From contig JAGXGB010000032.1 in assembly GCA_024636955.1 (NCBI GenBank), forward strand, positions 1 to 50,183: 50,183 bases of DNA, read 5' to 3'. This document shows positions 17,588 through 24,849 of this stretch, piece after piece. The position numbers were made by a program, and so were the translations under genes. A model generated the notes under the pieces. It was given only the letters and a program-made list of their open reading frames with translations, did not search any database and had not been told where the DNA came from. Source of the DNA: Bacteroidales bacterium (GTDB lineage Bacteria; Bacteroidota; Bacteroidia; Bacteroidales; Lentimicrobiaceae). Within the stretch, counting starts at the first letter, position 1, and each line of letters begins with the position of its first letter.

Positions 17588-18589
17588 TCACTTCAACACC
17601 ACCTCCGTCACTACCGGCAGATGATCAGAAAGGTGTCTTCCTGTTTTTCTGAAATCGATAATAGTGTGTTTGAGTACTTCCACATCAAGTGAAATAAAGA
17701 TGAAATCTATTACATCAGAAGCTTCAAAATCGGGATTGAAGGTAACCCATGTATGGTCAGGCCCTGTTTTATCCTTTGCTCTTAACCTGCTATCGGTCAA
17801 TACCACTTCATTCTCAGGGTAGGTAAGTATGCGGTACGCCCTGTGTTTTTCGGTTACATTGAAGTCACCCGTTAAAATTACCGGCACATCTCCTACTACC
17901 GGCTTTTCACCTACTACCGGCATTTCGCGAGCCACCGACTTATAACCCGTCAGTTCGGCTACTTTCCTGATGATCAGCAGGGCACTTTCAACGCGTGCGG
18001 TATCACCCATATGATCGAAGTGGGTATTGAAGGCCATGAAATGCTTACGGGTTCTTTTGTCTTTGAACTCAGCCCAGGTAACTACCCTGTTACATGCTGC
18101 ATCCCATCCGCGACTACCTGCCACATCAGGGGTTTCTGAAAGCCAGAAGGTGCCGCTTCTTATGGGCTTCAGTACTTTCTTCTTATAAAAAAGCGCACTG
18201 AACTCCCCTTGCTTCTTCCCATCATCCCGCGCAACGCCAATGCTTCTGTATCCCGTAAGGCACTTACGTAAATCAACCATTTGGTTATTCATAGCCTCCT
18301 GCACCCCCATCACATGCGGATCATGCCGCTGCACTTCAGCGCAAAGGTCAGCTTTCCTGTGTTTCCATTGGTTTACACTATCATCGGGCGTATCAAGCCT
18401 TATGTTAAAACTCATAATGCGCAGCACCTCACCCTCCTGCCCATAACTTGTAAAAGAAGCCGCCAGTAAGAAGCTGCCAATCAGCAGGATCAATAATGAA
18501 TTAACTAATAATGAATTAACCCTTAATGAACTGATCAATTCTGAACTGGTCAATACTGAATTATCACAGGTTTTCATTGACATGATCAT
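17588..18589 (-). CDS. Exported endonuclease/exonuclease/phosphatase family protein with in-frame repeat insertions
   Basis: The mature part has the EEP (DNase I/sphingomyelinase-like) motifs in order: RIMSFNIRLDTPDDS, VMGVQEA with the metal-binding Glu, FNTHFDHMGD, LTGDFNVTE, and SDHLPV at the C-terminus with the catalytic His. The substrate is open: DNA, sphingolipid or sugar phosphate are all possible. The ATG at 18589 is the first plausible start (others at 18583 and 18577); the frame upstream is open only through a GGT repeat. The signal peptide (hydrophobic LLVNSLLILLIGSFLLAASF) is odd because residues just before it are five-residue repeats coded by a 15-bp tandem array. A second in-frame array of PVVGxx hexapeptides lies just before the GDFN motif. 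Confidence 0.85.
   Translation of the reverse strand: MIMSMKTCDNSVLTSSELISSLRVNSLLVNSLLILLIGSFLLAASFTSYGQEGEVLRIMSFNIRLDTPDDSVNQWKHRKADLCAEVQRHDPHVMGVQEAMNNQMVDLRKCLTGYRSIGVARDDGKKQGEFSALFYKKKVLKPIRSGTFWLSETPDVAGSRGWDAACNRVVTWAEFKDKRTRKHFMAFNTHFDHMGDTARVESALLIIRKVAELTGYKSVAREMPVVGEKPVVGDVPVILTGDFNVTEKHRAYRILTYPENEVVLTDSRLRAKDKTGPDHTWVTFNPDFEASDVIDFIFISLDVEVLKHTIIDFRKTGRHLSDHLPVVTEVVLK
17880..17927 (-). repeat. 18-bp in-frame repeat next to the EEP catalytic motif
   Basis: ACCGGC recurs at 17880, 17898 and 17916, and the block CCTACTACCGGC is identical at 17892-17903 and 17910-17921, a period of 18 bp. Translated, it gives PVVGEK-PVVGDV-PVILTG directly before the GDFN motif. Relatives I recall have only one such strand, so one or two hexapeptides look duplicated. 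Confidence 0.7.
18492..18566 (-). repeat. 15-bp tandem repeat (5 units) encoding the signal-peptide region
   Basis: Five 15-bp units run from 18492: AATAATGAATTAACT, AATAATGAATTAACC, CTTAATGAACTGATC, AATTCTGAACTGGTC, AATACTGAATTATCA. They are in frame with the nuclease-like gene and encode pentapeptides NSVLT, SSELI, SSLRV, NSLLV, NSLLI on the minus strand, building the stretch that leads into the signal-peptide hydrophobic core. Confidence 0.8.
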
Positions 18590-18635
18590 GAAGTATTTAG
18601 AATTTGCAAAAATCAAAGTTACATTTGTCTCAATT

Positions 18636-18777
18636 GTCCCACCAGTCCCACCAGTCCCACCAGTCCCACCAACCAACCACTACCACCCCAAAGTTACCAA
18701 TAAAACCGGTTGTTGGGTGATTGAAGAGAGTTTTTGTGGGACCAATGGGACTTGTGGGACAGGTGGGACTTTGGAGG
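18636..18777. repeat. GTGGGAC-type inverted repeat element, copy A
   Basis: A 9-bp tandem array CCCACCAGT (18636-18670) faces a GTGGGAC-rich array (18736-18770) across 65 bp, so the two arms can pair. The right part, from AATAAAAC (18699) to GGACTTTGGAGG (18777), is also found about 500 bp away in copy B, in the same orientation, which marks it as a repeated module. Confidence 0.7.
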
Positions 18778-18821
18778 CGATGCTCACTCAGTGACTGTGA
18801 TTCAATTTTATCAAATAAAGT

Positions 18822-18861
18822 CTTCACACCGGCAGCCTAAACCTGAACTGCCGGTGTGAAG
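18822..18861. other. Strong 14-bp hairpin
   Basis: CTTCACACCGGCAG (18822-18835) is perfectly complementary to CTGCCGGTGTGAAG (18848-18861) with a 12-nt loop. No T-run follows on either strand and no gene obviously reads into it, so it is not a standard terminator. It lies in the repeat island and may belong to a structured RNA or a mobile palindrome. Confidence 0.65.
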
Positions 18862-18883
18862 TATATATAGAGTTGCAATTACA

Positions 18884-18902
18884 CCCCGATGTCACATCGG
18901 GG
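18884..18902. other. Short perfect hairpin
   Basis: CCCCGATG and CATCGGGG pair perfectly around TCA. It lies 22 bp beyond the stronger 18822-18861 hairpin. Confidence 0.55.
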
Positions 18903-18961
18903 AGCAGCATTCTATCAGGATGTCAAAGAGCAACAAAATGCGCTAAGCGCGTTCAAAAGTT

Positions 18962-19030
18962 GTTCAATATTGTTCAAAGCGCTTCGGCGGACTCCCCCGA
19001 GTTTTTACCGAGGGGTTCAATATTGTTCAA
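18962..19030. repeat. Identical 16-bp direct repeats
   Basis: GTTCAATATTGTTCAA occurs at 18962-18977 and again, unchanged, at 19015-19030. The 37 bp between them hold an imperfect hairpin (CCCCCGAG with CCGAGGGG). Each 16-mer is itself a repeat of GTTCAA. Confidence 0.65.
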
Positions 19031-19077
19031 TGCAATTTTGGGACTAAAGTGCCACAAAATGAAAAATGATACCCAAT

Positions 19078-19173
19078 GATACCCTATGTCATGTTTTTTG
19101 GCAGTCATTAACATGACACGGGAACTGACACAGGGTATCAAAAGGTATCAAAGGGTATCAAAAGGTACAGAAA
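19078..19173. repeat. Nested inverted repeat followed by a 10-bp tandem array
   Basis: Outer arms GATACCCT (19078-19085) and AGGGTATC (19132-19139) enclose inner arms TGTCATGTT (19087-19095) and AACATGACA (19110-19118). The right outer arm runs into four 10-bp units of GGTATCAAAA type (19134-19143, 19144-19153, 19154-19163, and a decayed 19164-19173). Confidence 0.65.
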
Positions 19174-19201
19174 CTGACAAATAGTCATGCTCTTAATTGG
19201 G

Positions 19202-19360
19202 AATAAAACAGGGTGTTTTGTGGGACCCGTGGGACTGGTGGGACTAGTAGGACTTTCGAGGAGTGTTGAAAGAGGTATTTTTTCAACTTTTTCCAGAATC
19301 TTTTCTGAATTCTTTTTCTCTGATTGTTTGATTTTGTCCCACCAGTCCCACAGGTCCCAC
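19202..19360. repeat. GTGGGAC-type inverted repeat element, copy B
   Basis: The module from AATAAAAC (19202) to GGACTTTCGAGG (19261) matches the right half of copy A at 18699-18777. Here its GTGGGAC array (19220-19254) faces a CCCAC array (19336-19360) on its other side, across an 81-bp AT-rich spacer. The CCCAC array precedes the module in copy A and follows it in copy B. Confidence 0.65.
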
Positions 19361-19518
19361 AAACCACTTCCCACAAACCACCCCCCCCAAAACCACCCCC
19401 CCCACAAAACCACTCCCCTCAAAACCACTCCTCAAAAAACCACTCCCCACAAAACCACCACCCCTCAAAACCCCCACACCACCCTTTTCCCTTTTTTCCC
19501 AATCAACAACAAATTTTT
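19355..19518. other. G-free, C-rich tract upstream of ileS (minus-strand G-quadruplex potential)
   Basis: No G occurs on the plus strand for 164 bases. The tract repeats CCAC/AAAACCAC motifs and has two runs of eight C (19381-19388, 19396-19403) plus further runs of four. The minus strand therefore has many G-runs with short spacers and could form quadruplexes. It ends 1 bp before the putative ileS -7 box. Confidence 0.7.
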
Positions 19519-19519
19519 G

Positions 19520-19527
19520 TACTTTTG
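19520..19527 (+). promoter_or_regulatory. Candidate -7 promoter box of ileS operon
   Basis: TACTTTTG fits TAnnTTTG and is followed by CACC, the same TACTTTTGCACC string as at the well-formed promoter upstream of yceD. It lies 29 bp before the ATG. The expected -33 position falls in the G-free tract and shows no TTTG. Confidence 0.45.
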
Positions 19528-19555
19528 CACCTCTTTATAAAATAGGAGCATTTTA

Positions 19556-22500
19556 ATGAAGCGATACCCTGAATATAAGCAACTTAATCTATCTCAACTT
19601 AGCAAGGATGTCCTGCAACAGTGGGAAGAAGAAGATATATTTAATAAGAGCCTGAAGATCCGTGAAAACAGTGAGCCTTTTATATTTTATGAAGGGCCTC
19701 CGTCGGCAAACGGCACCCCCGGTATTCATCATGTGATGGCACGGGCGGTTAAGGATATTTTCTGCCGCTATAAGACGATGAAGGGATTTCTGGTGAACCG
19801 TAAGGCGGGATGGGATACCCATGGTTTGCCAATTGAAATTGCTGTGGAGAAAACCCTGGGCATCACCAAGGAGGATATCGGCAAAAAGATCAGCGTTGAT
19901 GAATACAATCGTGCCTGCCGCAAGGAGGTTATGAAGTATAAGGATATGTGGGATGACCTCACTAAGAAAATAGGTTATTGGGTTGATCTCGAACATCCTT
20001 ATATTACTTTCGACAATAAGTACATGGAAACGATATGGTTCTTACTGCATCGTCTCTATGAAAAAGGTTTGCTCTATAAGGGTTATACCATTCAGCCTTA
20101 TTCGCCGGCTGCGGGTACAGGGTTAAGCACGCATGAGCTGAATCAGCCGGGGTGCTACCGCATGGTGAAGGATAATTCGCTTGTTGCGCAGTTTAAGGTT
20201 AAAGAAGACGAGAAATCGAAGTTTCTTTTCAGCGATGAACCCAGAAAATCTCAAGAAGAATTAAGCAACCAGCTAGGAGAGCCCGGCAACCTGAAAGGAA
20301 ATCCCGGCAACTTGAAAGAGGAAGCCGGTAACCTGAAAGAAGAACCCGGAAACCAACATGGTGAACTGTTTTTCCTTGCCTGGACTACCACGCCGTGGAC
20401 GTTGCCAAGTAATACTGCCCTGGCAGTGGGGAAAAACATTGAGTATGTTAAGGTTAAAACCTACAATGCCTATACTTTTCAGCCTATAACGGTTATCATG
20501 GCAAGGGAACTGGTGGGTAAGTATTTCCCTGAAAAGAATGCTGAGCTTGCGCTTGATGCTTATGAACAGGGGAGTAAAGTTATTCCTTTCGTGATTGAAG
20601 GTTCTTTTAAGGGCAGTGAGCTTGAAGGTATCCGCTATGAGCAACTGCTTCCTTATGCCCAACCTACTGATGGCGATGCTTTCAGGGTGGTGACCGGCGA
20701 TTTTGTGACTACTGAGGATGGTACCGGTATTGTGCATATCGCGCCAAGCTTTGGGGCCGACGACTTTAAAGTGGGCAGGCAAAACGGCATTGGATCACTG
20801 ACTTTGGTTGATAAGCAGGGTCGGTTTACTGAAGAGATGGGCGAATTTGCAGGTCGCTATGTGAAGGCTGAGTATGCCGCCGATTATGATCCTAAGAATG
20901 AGGAAAACGTTGATATTGATATCATCATAAAGCTTAAAAAGGAAAACAGGGCCTTCAAGTCAGAGAAGTATGAGCATTCATACCCTCATTGCTGGAGAAC
21001 CGATAAGCCTATTTTGTATTATCCGCTCGATTCATGGTTTATCCGCACCACTGCTTATCGCGATAAGATGATCGAGCTGAATAAAACCATCAATTGGAAG
21101 CCTGAATCAACAGGTACAGGCCGTTTCGGCAACTGGCTTGAGAACCTGGTCGACTGGAATCTCAGTCGCTCACGTTACTGGGGTACCCCCCTGCCAATAT
21201 GGGTTACTGAGGATCGCTCTGAAGAGATTTGTATCAGCTCAGTGGCACAATTGAAGGCTGAAATTGATAAGTCAGTGGAAGCAGGCTTTATGGCCACAAA
21301 TCCCCTGGGTGCCTATGTGCCTGGCGATAATTCGGAAGAAAATTATAATACATTCGATCTGCACCGTCCTTACGTGGATGATATCATACTGGTGTCCCCA
21401 GCCGGCAAGCAGATGATCAGGGAAACTGACCTTATTGATGTGTGGTTCGATTCAGGTTCTATGCCTTTCGCGCAGTTCCATTACCCGTTTGAGAATAAGG
21501 AGAAGCTCGATGAGTATTTCCCGGCCGATTTTATTGCTGAGGGCGTTGACCAAACACGCGGTTGGTTCTTTACCCTGCATGCCATCGCGGTAATGGCCTT
21601 TGATTCACTGTCTTTCAAAGCAGTTATTTCTAATGGGCTCGTGCTTGATAAAGCAGGAAACAAAATGTCGAAACGACTTGCCAACGCGGTTGATCCTTTT
21701 GAAACCATTGAGAAGTATGGTGCTGATGCTACCCGCTGGTACATGATCACCAATGCCCAGCCATGGGATAACCTGAAGTTTGATATTGATGGTATAGGTG
21801 AAGTTCAACGCAAGTTCTTTGGCACTCTTTACAATACCTACAATTTCTTCGCGCTTTACGCGAATATCGACCAGTTCAAATACGCTGAAGCGGAAGTGCC
21901 TTTTGCTGATCGTCCTGAAATTGACCGGTGGATCTTATCTGAACTTAACACGCTTATTGCTGCAGTCGACGGTTTTTATGCTGATTATGAACCTACAAAG
22001 GCAGGCAGGGCTATAGCCGATTTTACTGACGAGCATCTGAGTAACTGGTATGTGCGCTTATCGCGAAGGCGTTTCTGGAAAGGTGACTACACTAGTGACA
22101 AAATATCAGCATATCAAACACTTTATAAATGCCTCGAAGCCATTTCAATACTTGCTGCACCTATAGCACCTTTCTTTAGCGACAGGTTGTTCAGGGATCT
22201 TAATAGTATTACAGGTAAAAACGAGGCGCAGAGCGTGCATCTGGCTGACTTTGTGAATGCCGACACTACTATGATCGATAAAGGCCTCGAGGAGCGTATG
22301 CAGATAGCCCAGGAGATCTCATCAATGGTTCTGTCGCTCAGGAAACAACATCGCATAAGGGTACGCCAGCCACTGCAACGTATCATGATTCCGCTTACAA
22401 ATGATATGCTCAAGCATAAAATTGAAGCAGTTAAAAATCTTATTCTTTCGGAAGTTAATATCAAAAACATTGAGTACATTAGCAGCGAGGGAGTTCTTGT

Positions 22501-23032
22501 TAAAAAGGTAAAAGCAAACTTCAAAAAGCTGGGTCCACGTTATGGCAAGCTGATGAAACAACTGGCTGAAACGCTAACAGGAATCAATCAGCAACAGATA
22601 GCAGAATTTGAACGGAACAACGCGCTCTCACTAACAATTGAAGGTGAGCAGGTTGACCTTGTTGAGGGCGATCTTGAGATTATAACTGAAGATATACCAG
22701 GGTGGGTTATTGCGTCGAGCGGCAATCATACCATTGCCCTTGATATTACGGTAACTGAGGAATTGAGAGAGGAAGGACTTGCACGGGAATTGGTTAACAG
22801 GATACAAAATATCAGGAAGGATAAAGGGTTTGACGTAACTGATAAAATAATCCTGCAGATAGAAAAAAACGATGCGCTCTCAAGTGCAATGTTTAATAAT
22901 AATGCTTATATTTGTTCTGAAACATTGGCATCGTCAATGGAATTGAAAGACCACATTGAACCAGCAGGTAGAATAGTGGTTGATTTAGCAGAAGATCTAC
23001 AAGCAGCCATCAGTGTCGAAAAATCGAACTGA
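19556..23032 (+). CDS. ileS: Isoleucyl-tRNA synthetase
   Basis: A 1158-residue class I synthetase that charges tRNA-Ile in the cytoplasm. The signature HIGH-type motif is GIHHV at residues 56-60 in the ANGTPGIHHV context usual for this lineage, the KMSKR loop is near residue 703, and AGWDTHGLP and the CP1 editing segment with WTTTPWTLPSN are intact. The C-terminal region carries the anticodon-binding domain and a DUF5915-like end (REEGLARELVNRIQNIRKDKGFD). Odd feature: residues about 226-263 contain an inserted GNLKEEP-type heptapeptide repeat, coded by a 21-bp tandem array, just before the CP1 strand LFFLAWTTTP. The gene leads ileS-traR-lspA, with gaps of 42 and 10 bp. Confidence 0.96.
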   Translation: MKRYPEYKQLNLSQLSKDVLQQWEEEDIFNKSLKIRENSEPFIFYEGPPSANGTPGIHHVMARAVKDIFCRYKTMKGFLVNRKAGWDTHGLPIEIAVEKTLGITKEDIGKKISVDEYNRACRKEVMKYKDMWDDLTKKIGYWVDLEHPYITFDNKYMETIWFLLHRLYEKGLLYKGYTIQPYSPAAGTGLSTHELNQPGCYRMVKDNSLVAQFKVKEDEKSKFLFSDEPRKSQEELSNQLGEPGNLKGNPGNLKEEAGNLKEEPGNQHGELFFLAWTTTPWTLPSNTALAVGKNIEYVKVKTYNAYTFQPITVIMARELVGKYFPEKNAELALDAYEQGSKVIPFVIEGSFKGSELEGIRYEQLLPYAQPTDGDAFRVVTGDFVTTEDGTGIVHIAPSFGADDFKVGRQNGIGSLTLVDKQGRFTEEMGEFAGRYVKAEYAADYDPKNEENVDIDIIIKLKKENRAFKSEKYEHSYPHCWRTDKPILYYPLDSWFIRTTAYRDKMIELNKTINWKPESTGTGRFGNWLENLVDWNLSRSRYWGTPLPIWVTEDRSEEICISSVAQLKAEIDKSVEAGFMATNPLGAYVPGDNSEENYNTFDLHRPYVDDIILVSPAGKQMIRETDLIDVWFDSGSMPFAQFHYPFENKEKLDEYFPADFIAEGVDQTRGWFFTLHAIAVMAFDSLSFKAVISNGLVLDKAGNKMSKRLANAVDPFETIEKYGADATRWYMITNAQPWDNLKFDIDGIGEVQRKFFGTLYNTYNFFALYANIDQFKYAEAEVPFADRPEIDRWILSELNTLIAAVDGFYADYEPTKAGRAIADFTDEHLSNWYVRLSRRRFWKGDYTSDKISAYQTLYKCLEAISILAAPIAPFFSDRLFRDLNSITGKNEAQSVHLADFVNADTTMIDKGLEERMQIAQEISSMVLSLRKQHRIRVRQPLQRIMIPLTNDMLKHKIEAVKNLILSEVNIKNIEYISSEGVLVKKVKANFKKLGPRYGKLMKQLAETLTGINQQQIAEFERNNALSLTIEGEQVDLVEGDLEIITEDIPGWVIASSGNHTIALDITVTEELREEGLARELVNRIQNIRKDKGFDVTDKIILQIEKNDALSSAMFNNNAYICSETLASSMELKDHIEPAGRIVVDLAEDLQAAISVEKSN
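20282..20350 (+). repeat. 21-bp in-frame tandem repeat inside ileS
   Basis: Units begin with CCCGGCAACCTGAAAGGAAA-like sequence at 20282, 20303 and 20324, with a partial fourth at 20345, period 21 bp. They encode PGNLKGN-PGNLKEE-AGNLKEE-PGN, a hydrophilic insertion ahead of the CP1 editing domain core. Confidence 0.85.
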
Positions 23033-23074
23033 GAATAACAATCATGAATCACACGAATTAACTTAGTTAAGGCT

Positions 23075-23482
23075 ATGAAAAACGCAGAATCACAAGAAGA
23101 AAATGTAAAAACCAGGTATATGGATGAGGAACTTGAAGAGTTCAAACTAATAATACTTGATAAACTGGAAAAGGCACGACGTGATCTGAAAATGCTTACT
23201 GAGGCTTTTGCTAACAGCAATGAACATGATATTAGTGATACTTCTCCTACCTTTAAAGTGTTGGAAGAAGGATATCAGGTAAATTCAAAGGAAGAAAACA
23301 GCAAATTAGCTGCCCGTCAGGATAAATTCATTACAGCACTGGAAAATGCTCTTATAAGGATTGAAAATAAAACCTACGGAGTATGCAGGGTTACCGGCAA
23401 GCTTATCTCTAAAGAACGCTTGCGTATTGTACCTCATGCTACCCTTTCAATTGAAGCTAAACTTAATCAATCAAAGCCGTAG
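23075..23482 (+). CDS. TraR/DksA-family protein with degenerate zinc finger
   Basis: A 135-residue protein with a coiled-coil N-terminal half (about residues 17-95, rich in Glu/Lys) and a C-terminal YGVCRVTGKLISKERLRIVP, HATLSIEAK segment. This is where DksA proteins carry a four-cysteine zinc finger, but only C104 is present, the single Cys of the protein. The CRVTGKLI form is, as I recall, normal for Bacteroidota members. DksA-family proteins bind the RNA polymerase secondary channel and help ppGpp control; whether this one does is inferred. It lies between ileS and lspA on the same strand, a conserved arrangement in the phylum. Confidence 0.85.
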   Translation: MKNAESQEENVKTRYMDEELEEFKLIILDKLEKARRDLKMLTEAFANSNEHDISDTSPTFKVLEEGYQVNSKEENSKLAARQDKFITALENALIRIENKTYGVCRVTGKLISKERLRIVPHATLSIEAKLNQSKP

Positions 23483-23492
23483 TAAGATTGCC

Positions 23493-24143
23493 TTGAAAAA
23501 ATCCCTTCTTATCGTTGCAGTGATCCTGGTTATCGACCAGGTACTTAAATTCTGGATTAAAACCAATATGGCATTGGGACAGGAATTTAATGTTATTGAT
23601 GACTGGTTTATCATCCACTTTACCGAGAACCCGGGCATGGCTTTCGGTCTGGAATTTTCAGGCGATTACGGTAAGCTAATGCTCAGTCTCTTCCGATTGG
23701 TAGCGATTATTGTGTTGGTAGTCTACATCTACAATTTAACACGCCATAAGATATCAAACCTTGTATTAGTGAGTCTGTCGCTGGTTCTTGCAGGTGCTGC
23801 AGGAAATATGATAGATAGTGCCTTCTATGGCATGATATTTAGCGCCAGTAATTACTTTGAAGTGGCTGAGTTTATGCCCGAGGGAGGTGGTTATGGTACT
23901 TTCCTTCACGGTAAGGTTGTTGATATGCTATATTTCCCTATAGTCAGTGGAACATACCCTGATTGGATACCTTACATTGGAGGTAATGAATTCCAGTTTT
24001 TCAGGCCGGTATTTAACATTGCGGATTCTTCTATTACCATTGGGGTAATACTCATGCTATTGTTCCAGAAAAAGTTTTTTGGAAAAGAAGAAAAGGCTCA
24101 GCAGGAAGAAGTGATTGAGAATTCTGATACTTATACTGATTAA
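23493..24143 (+). CDS. lspA: Lipoprotein signal peptidase (signal peptidase II)
   Basis: An inner-membrane aspartyl protease that removes signal peptides from prolipoproteins. With the TTG at 23493 as start, 10 bp after the traR/dksA stop, it is 216 residues (MKKSLLIVAVILVIDQ). The frame is open further upstream inside traR/dksA, but that part is out of frame with that gene and not family-like. Four membrane helices are visible. The catalytic aspartates are D144 (KVVDMLYFP) and D178 (FNIADSSI), and the supporting AGAAGNMIDS motif is present. It is longer than the roughly 165-residue enterobacterial enzyme because of a periplasmic insert and an acidic C-terminal tail (about 25 residues). It overlaps the convergent truB by 4 bp. 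Confidence 0.93.
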   Translation: MKKSLLIVAVILVIDQVLKFWIKTNMALGQEFNVIDDWFIIHFTENPGMAFGLEFSGDYGKLMLSLFRLVAIIVLVVYIYNLTRHKISNLVLVSLSLVLAGAAGNMIDSAFYGMIFSASNYFEVAEFMPEGGGYGTFLHGKVVDMLYFPIVSGTYPDWIPYIGGNEFQFFRPVFNIADSSITIGVILMLLFQKKFFGKEEKAQQEEVIENSDTYTD

Positions 24144-24844
24144 GCATTCAACATTTTAAGCAGTTTGATTTCCTTTATCAGGTCATTCAAATCCCACGCA
24201 TCAGTTAACCTGAATTTTCCTATTCTTGTACGCCGCAGCGCTATGAGATGTGCACCACTGTGAAGAGCTACGCCAAAGTCTCTCGCTAAAGCCCTGATAT
24301 ATGTGCCTTTACTGCAAACTATTCTGAAATGCACATCGGGTAGCTCTATGCCGGTAATCTCAAACTCACTTATATTAATAGATCGTGGTTCAAGCTTAAG
24401 CTCCTTTTCTTTCCTTGCAAATTTGTAAGCCCTTCGTCCATTCACTTTAATGGCTGAAAAAACCGGTGGAATTTGTTGGATATCGCCAGTGAGTTCAGTA
24501 GCAACTTTACTAATAAGTTCAGGTGTAATGTGTTCATACCCATACTCTGCATCGGTTTCATGCTCAAGATCGAAGGATGGAGTAGTAGCACCTAACCTGA
24601 AGGTTCCGGTGTATTCTTTTTCCTGTGCCTGATATTCATCAATTTTCTTGGTATACCTTCCAGTACAAAGTATTAGCAATCCATCAGCCAGGGGATCAAG
24701 AGTTCCGGCATGGCCTACTTTAAGTTTCTTTATTCCAAGGCTCTCACGAATTGAAATTCTTAGGCGATTAACTACATCAAAAGATGTCCATGTAAGTGGT
24801 TTGTTAACCAATAGCATCTCTCCAATTTCAAAATTAAACGCCAT
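24140..24844 (-). CDS. truB: tRNA pseudouridine-55 synthase
   Basis: A 234-residue enzyme that makes pseudouridine at position 55 in the T-loop of tRNAs. The start of the catalytic domain (MLLVNKPLTWTSFDVV) and the active-site motif GHAGTLDPLADG with nucleophile D50 are clear, followed by the KEYTGTFRLG motif and CSKGTYIRALARD near residue 180. The C-terminal PUA domain is absent, the usual short form in this phylum. It is the last gene of the ftsX-DUF3098-uppP-truB operon, 5 bp after uppP. Confidence 0.96.
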   Translation of the reverse strand: MAFNFEIGEMLLVNKPLTWTSFDVVNRLRISIRESLGIKKLKVGHAGTLDPLADGLLILCTGRYTKKIDEYQAQEKEYTGTFRLGATTPSFDLEHETDAEYGYEHITPELISKVATELTGDIQQIPPVFSAIKVNGRRAYKFARKEKELKLEPRSINISEFEITGIELPDVHFRIVCSKGTYIRALARDFGVALHSGAHLIALRRTRIGKFRLTDAWDLNDLIKEIKLLKMLNA

Positions 24845-24849
24845 AATAT

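Noticed and set aside
18630..18827. Frames rich in Trp-Asp or Gly-Thr repeats over the GTGGGAC elements
   Set aside because: They are translations of simple DNA repeats and occur on both strands without protein-like composition.
18822..18861. Rho-independent terminator of the type A sorted protein or EEP gene
   Set aside because: The strong hairpin lacks a T-run on both strands and lies upstream of the EEP gene, more than 1.2 kb from the end of the other gene.
23361..23492. N-terminal extension of LspA overlapping the traR/dksA gene
   Set aside because: The extension is the traR/dksA coding sequence in another frame; the TTG at 23493 gives a normal signal peptidase II start.
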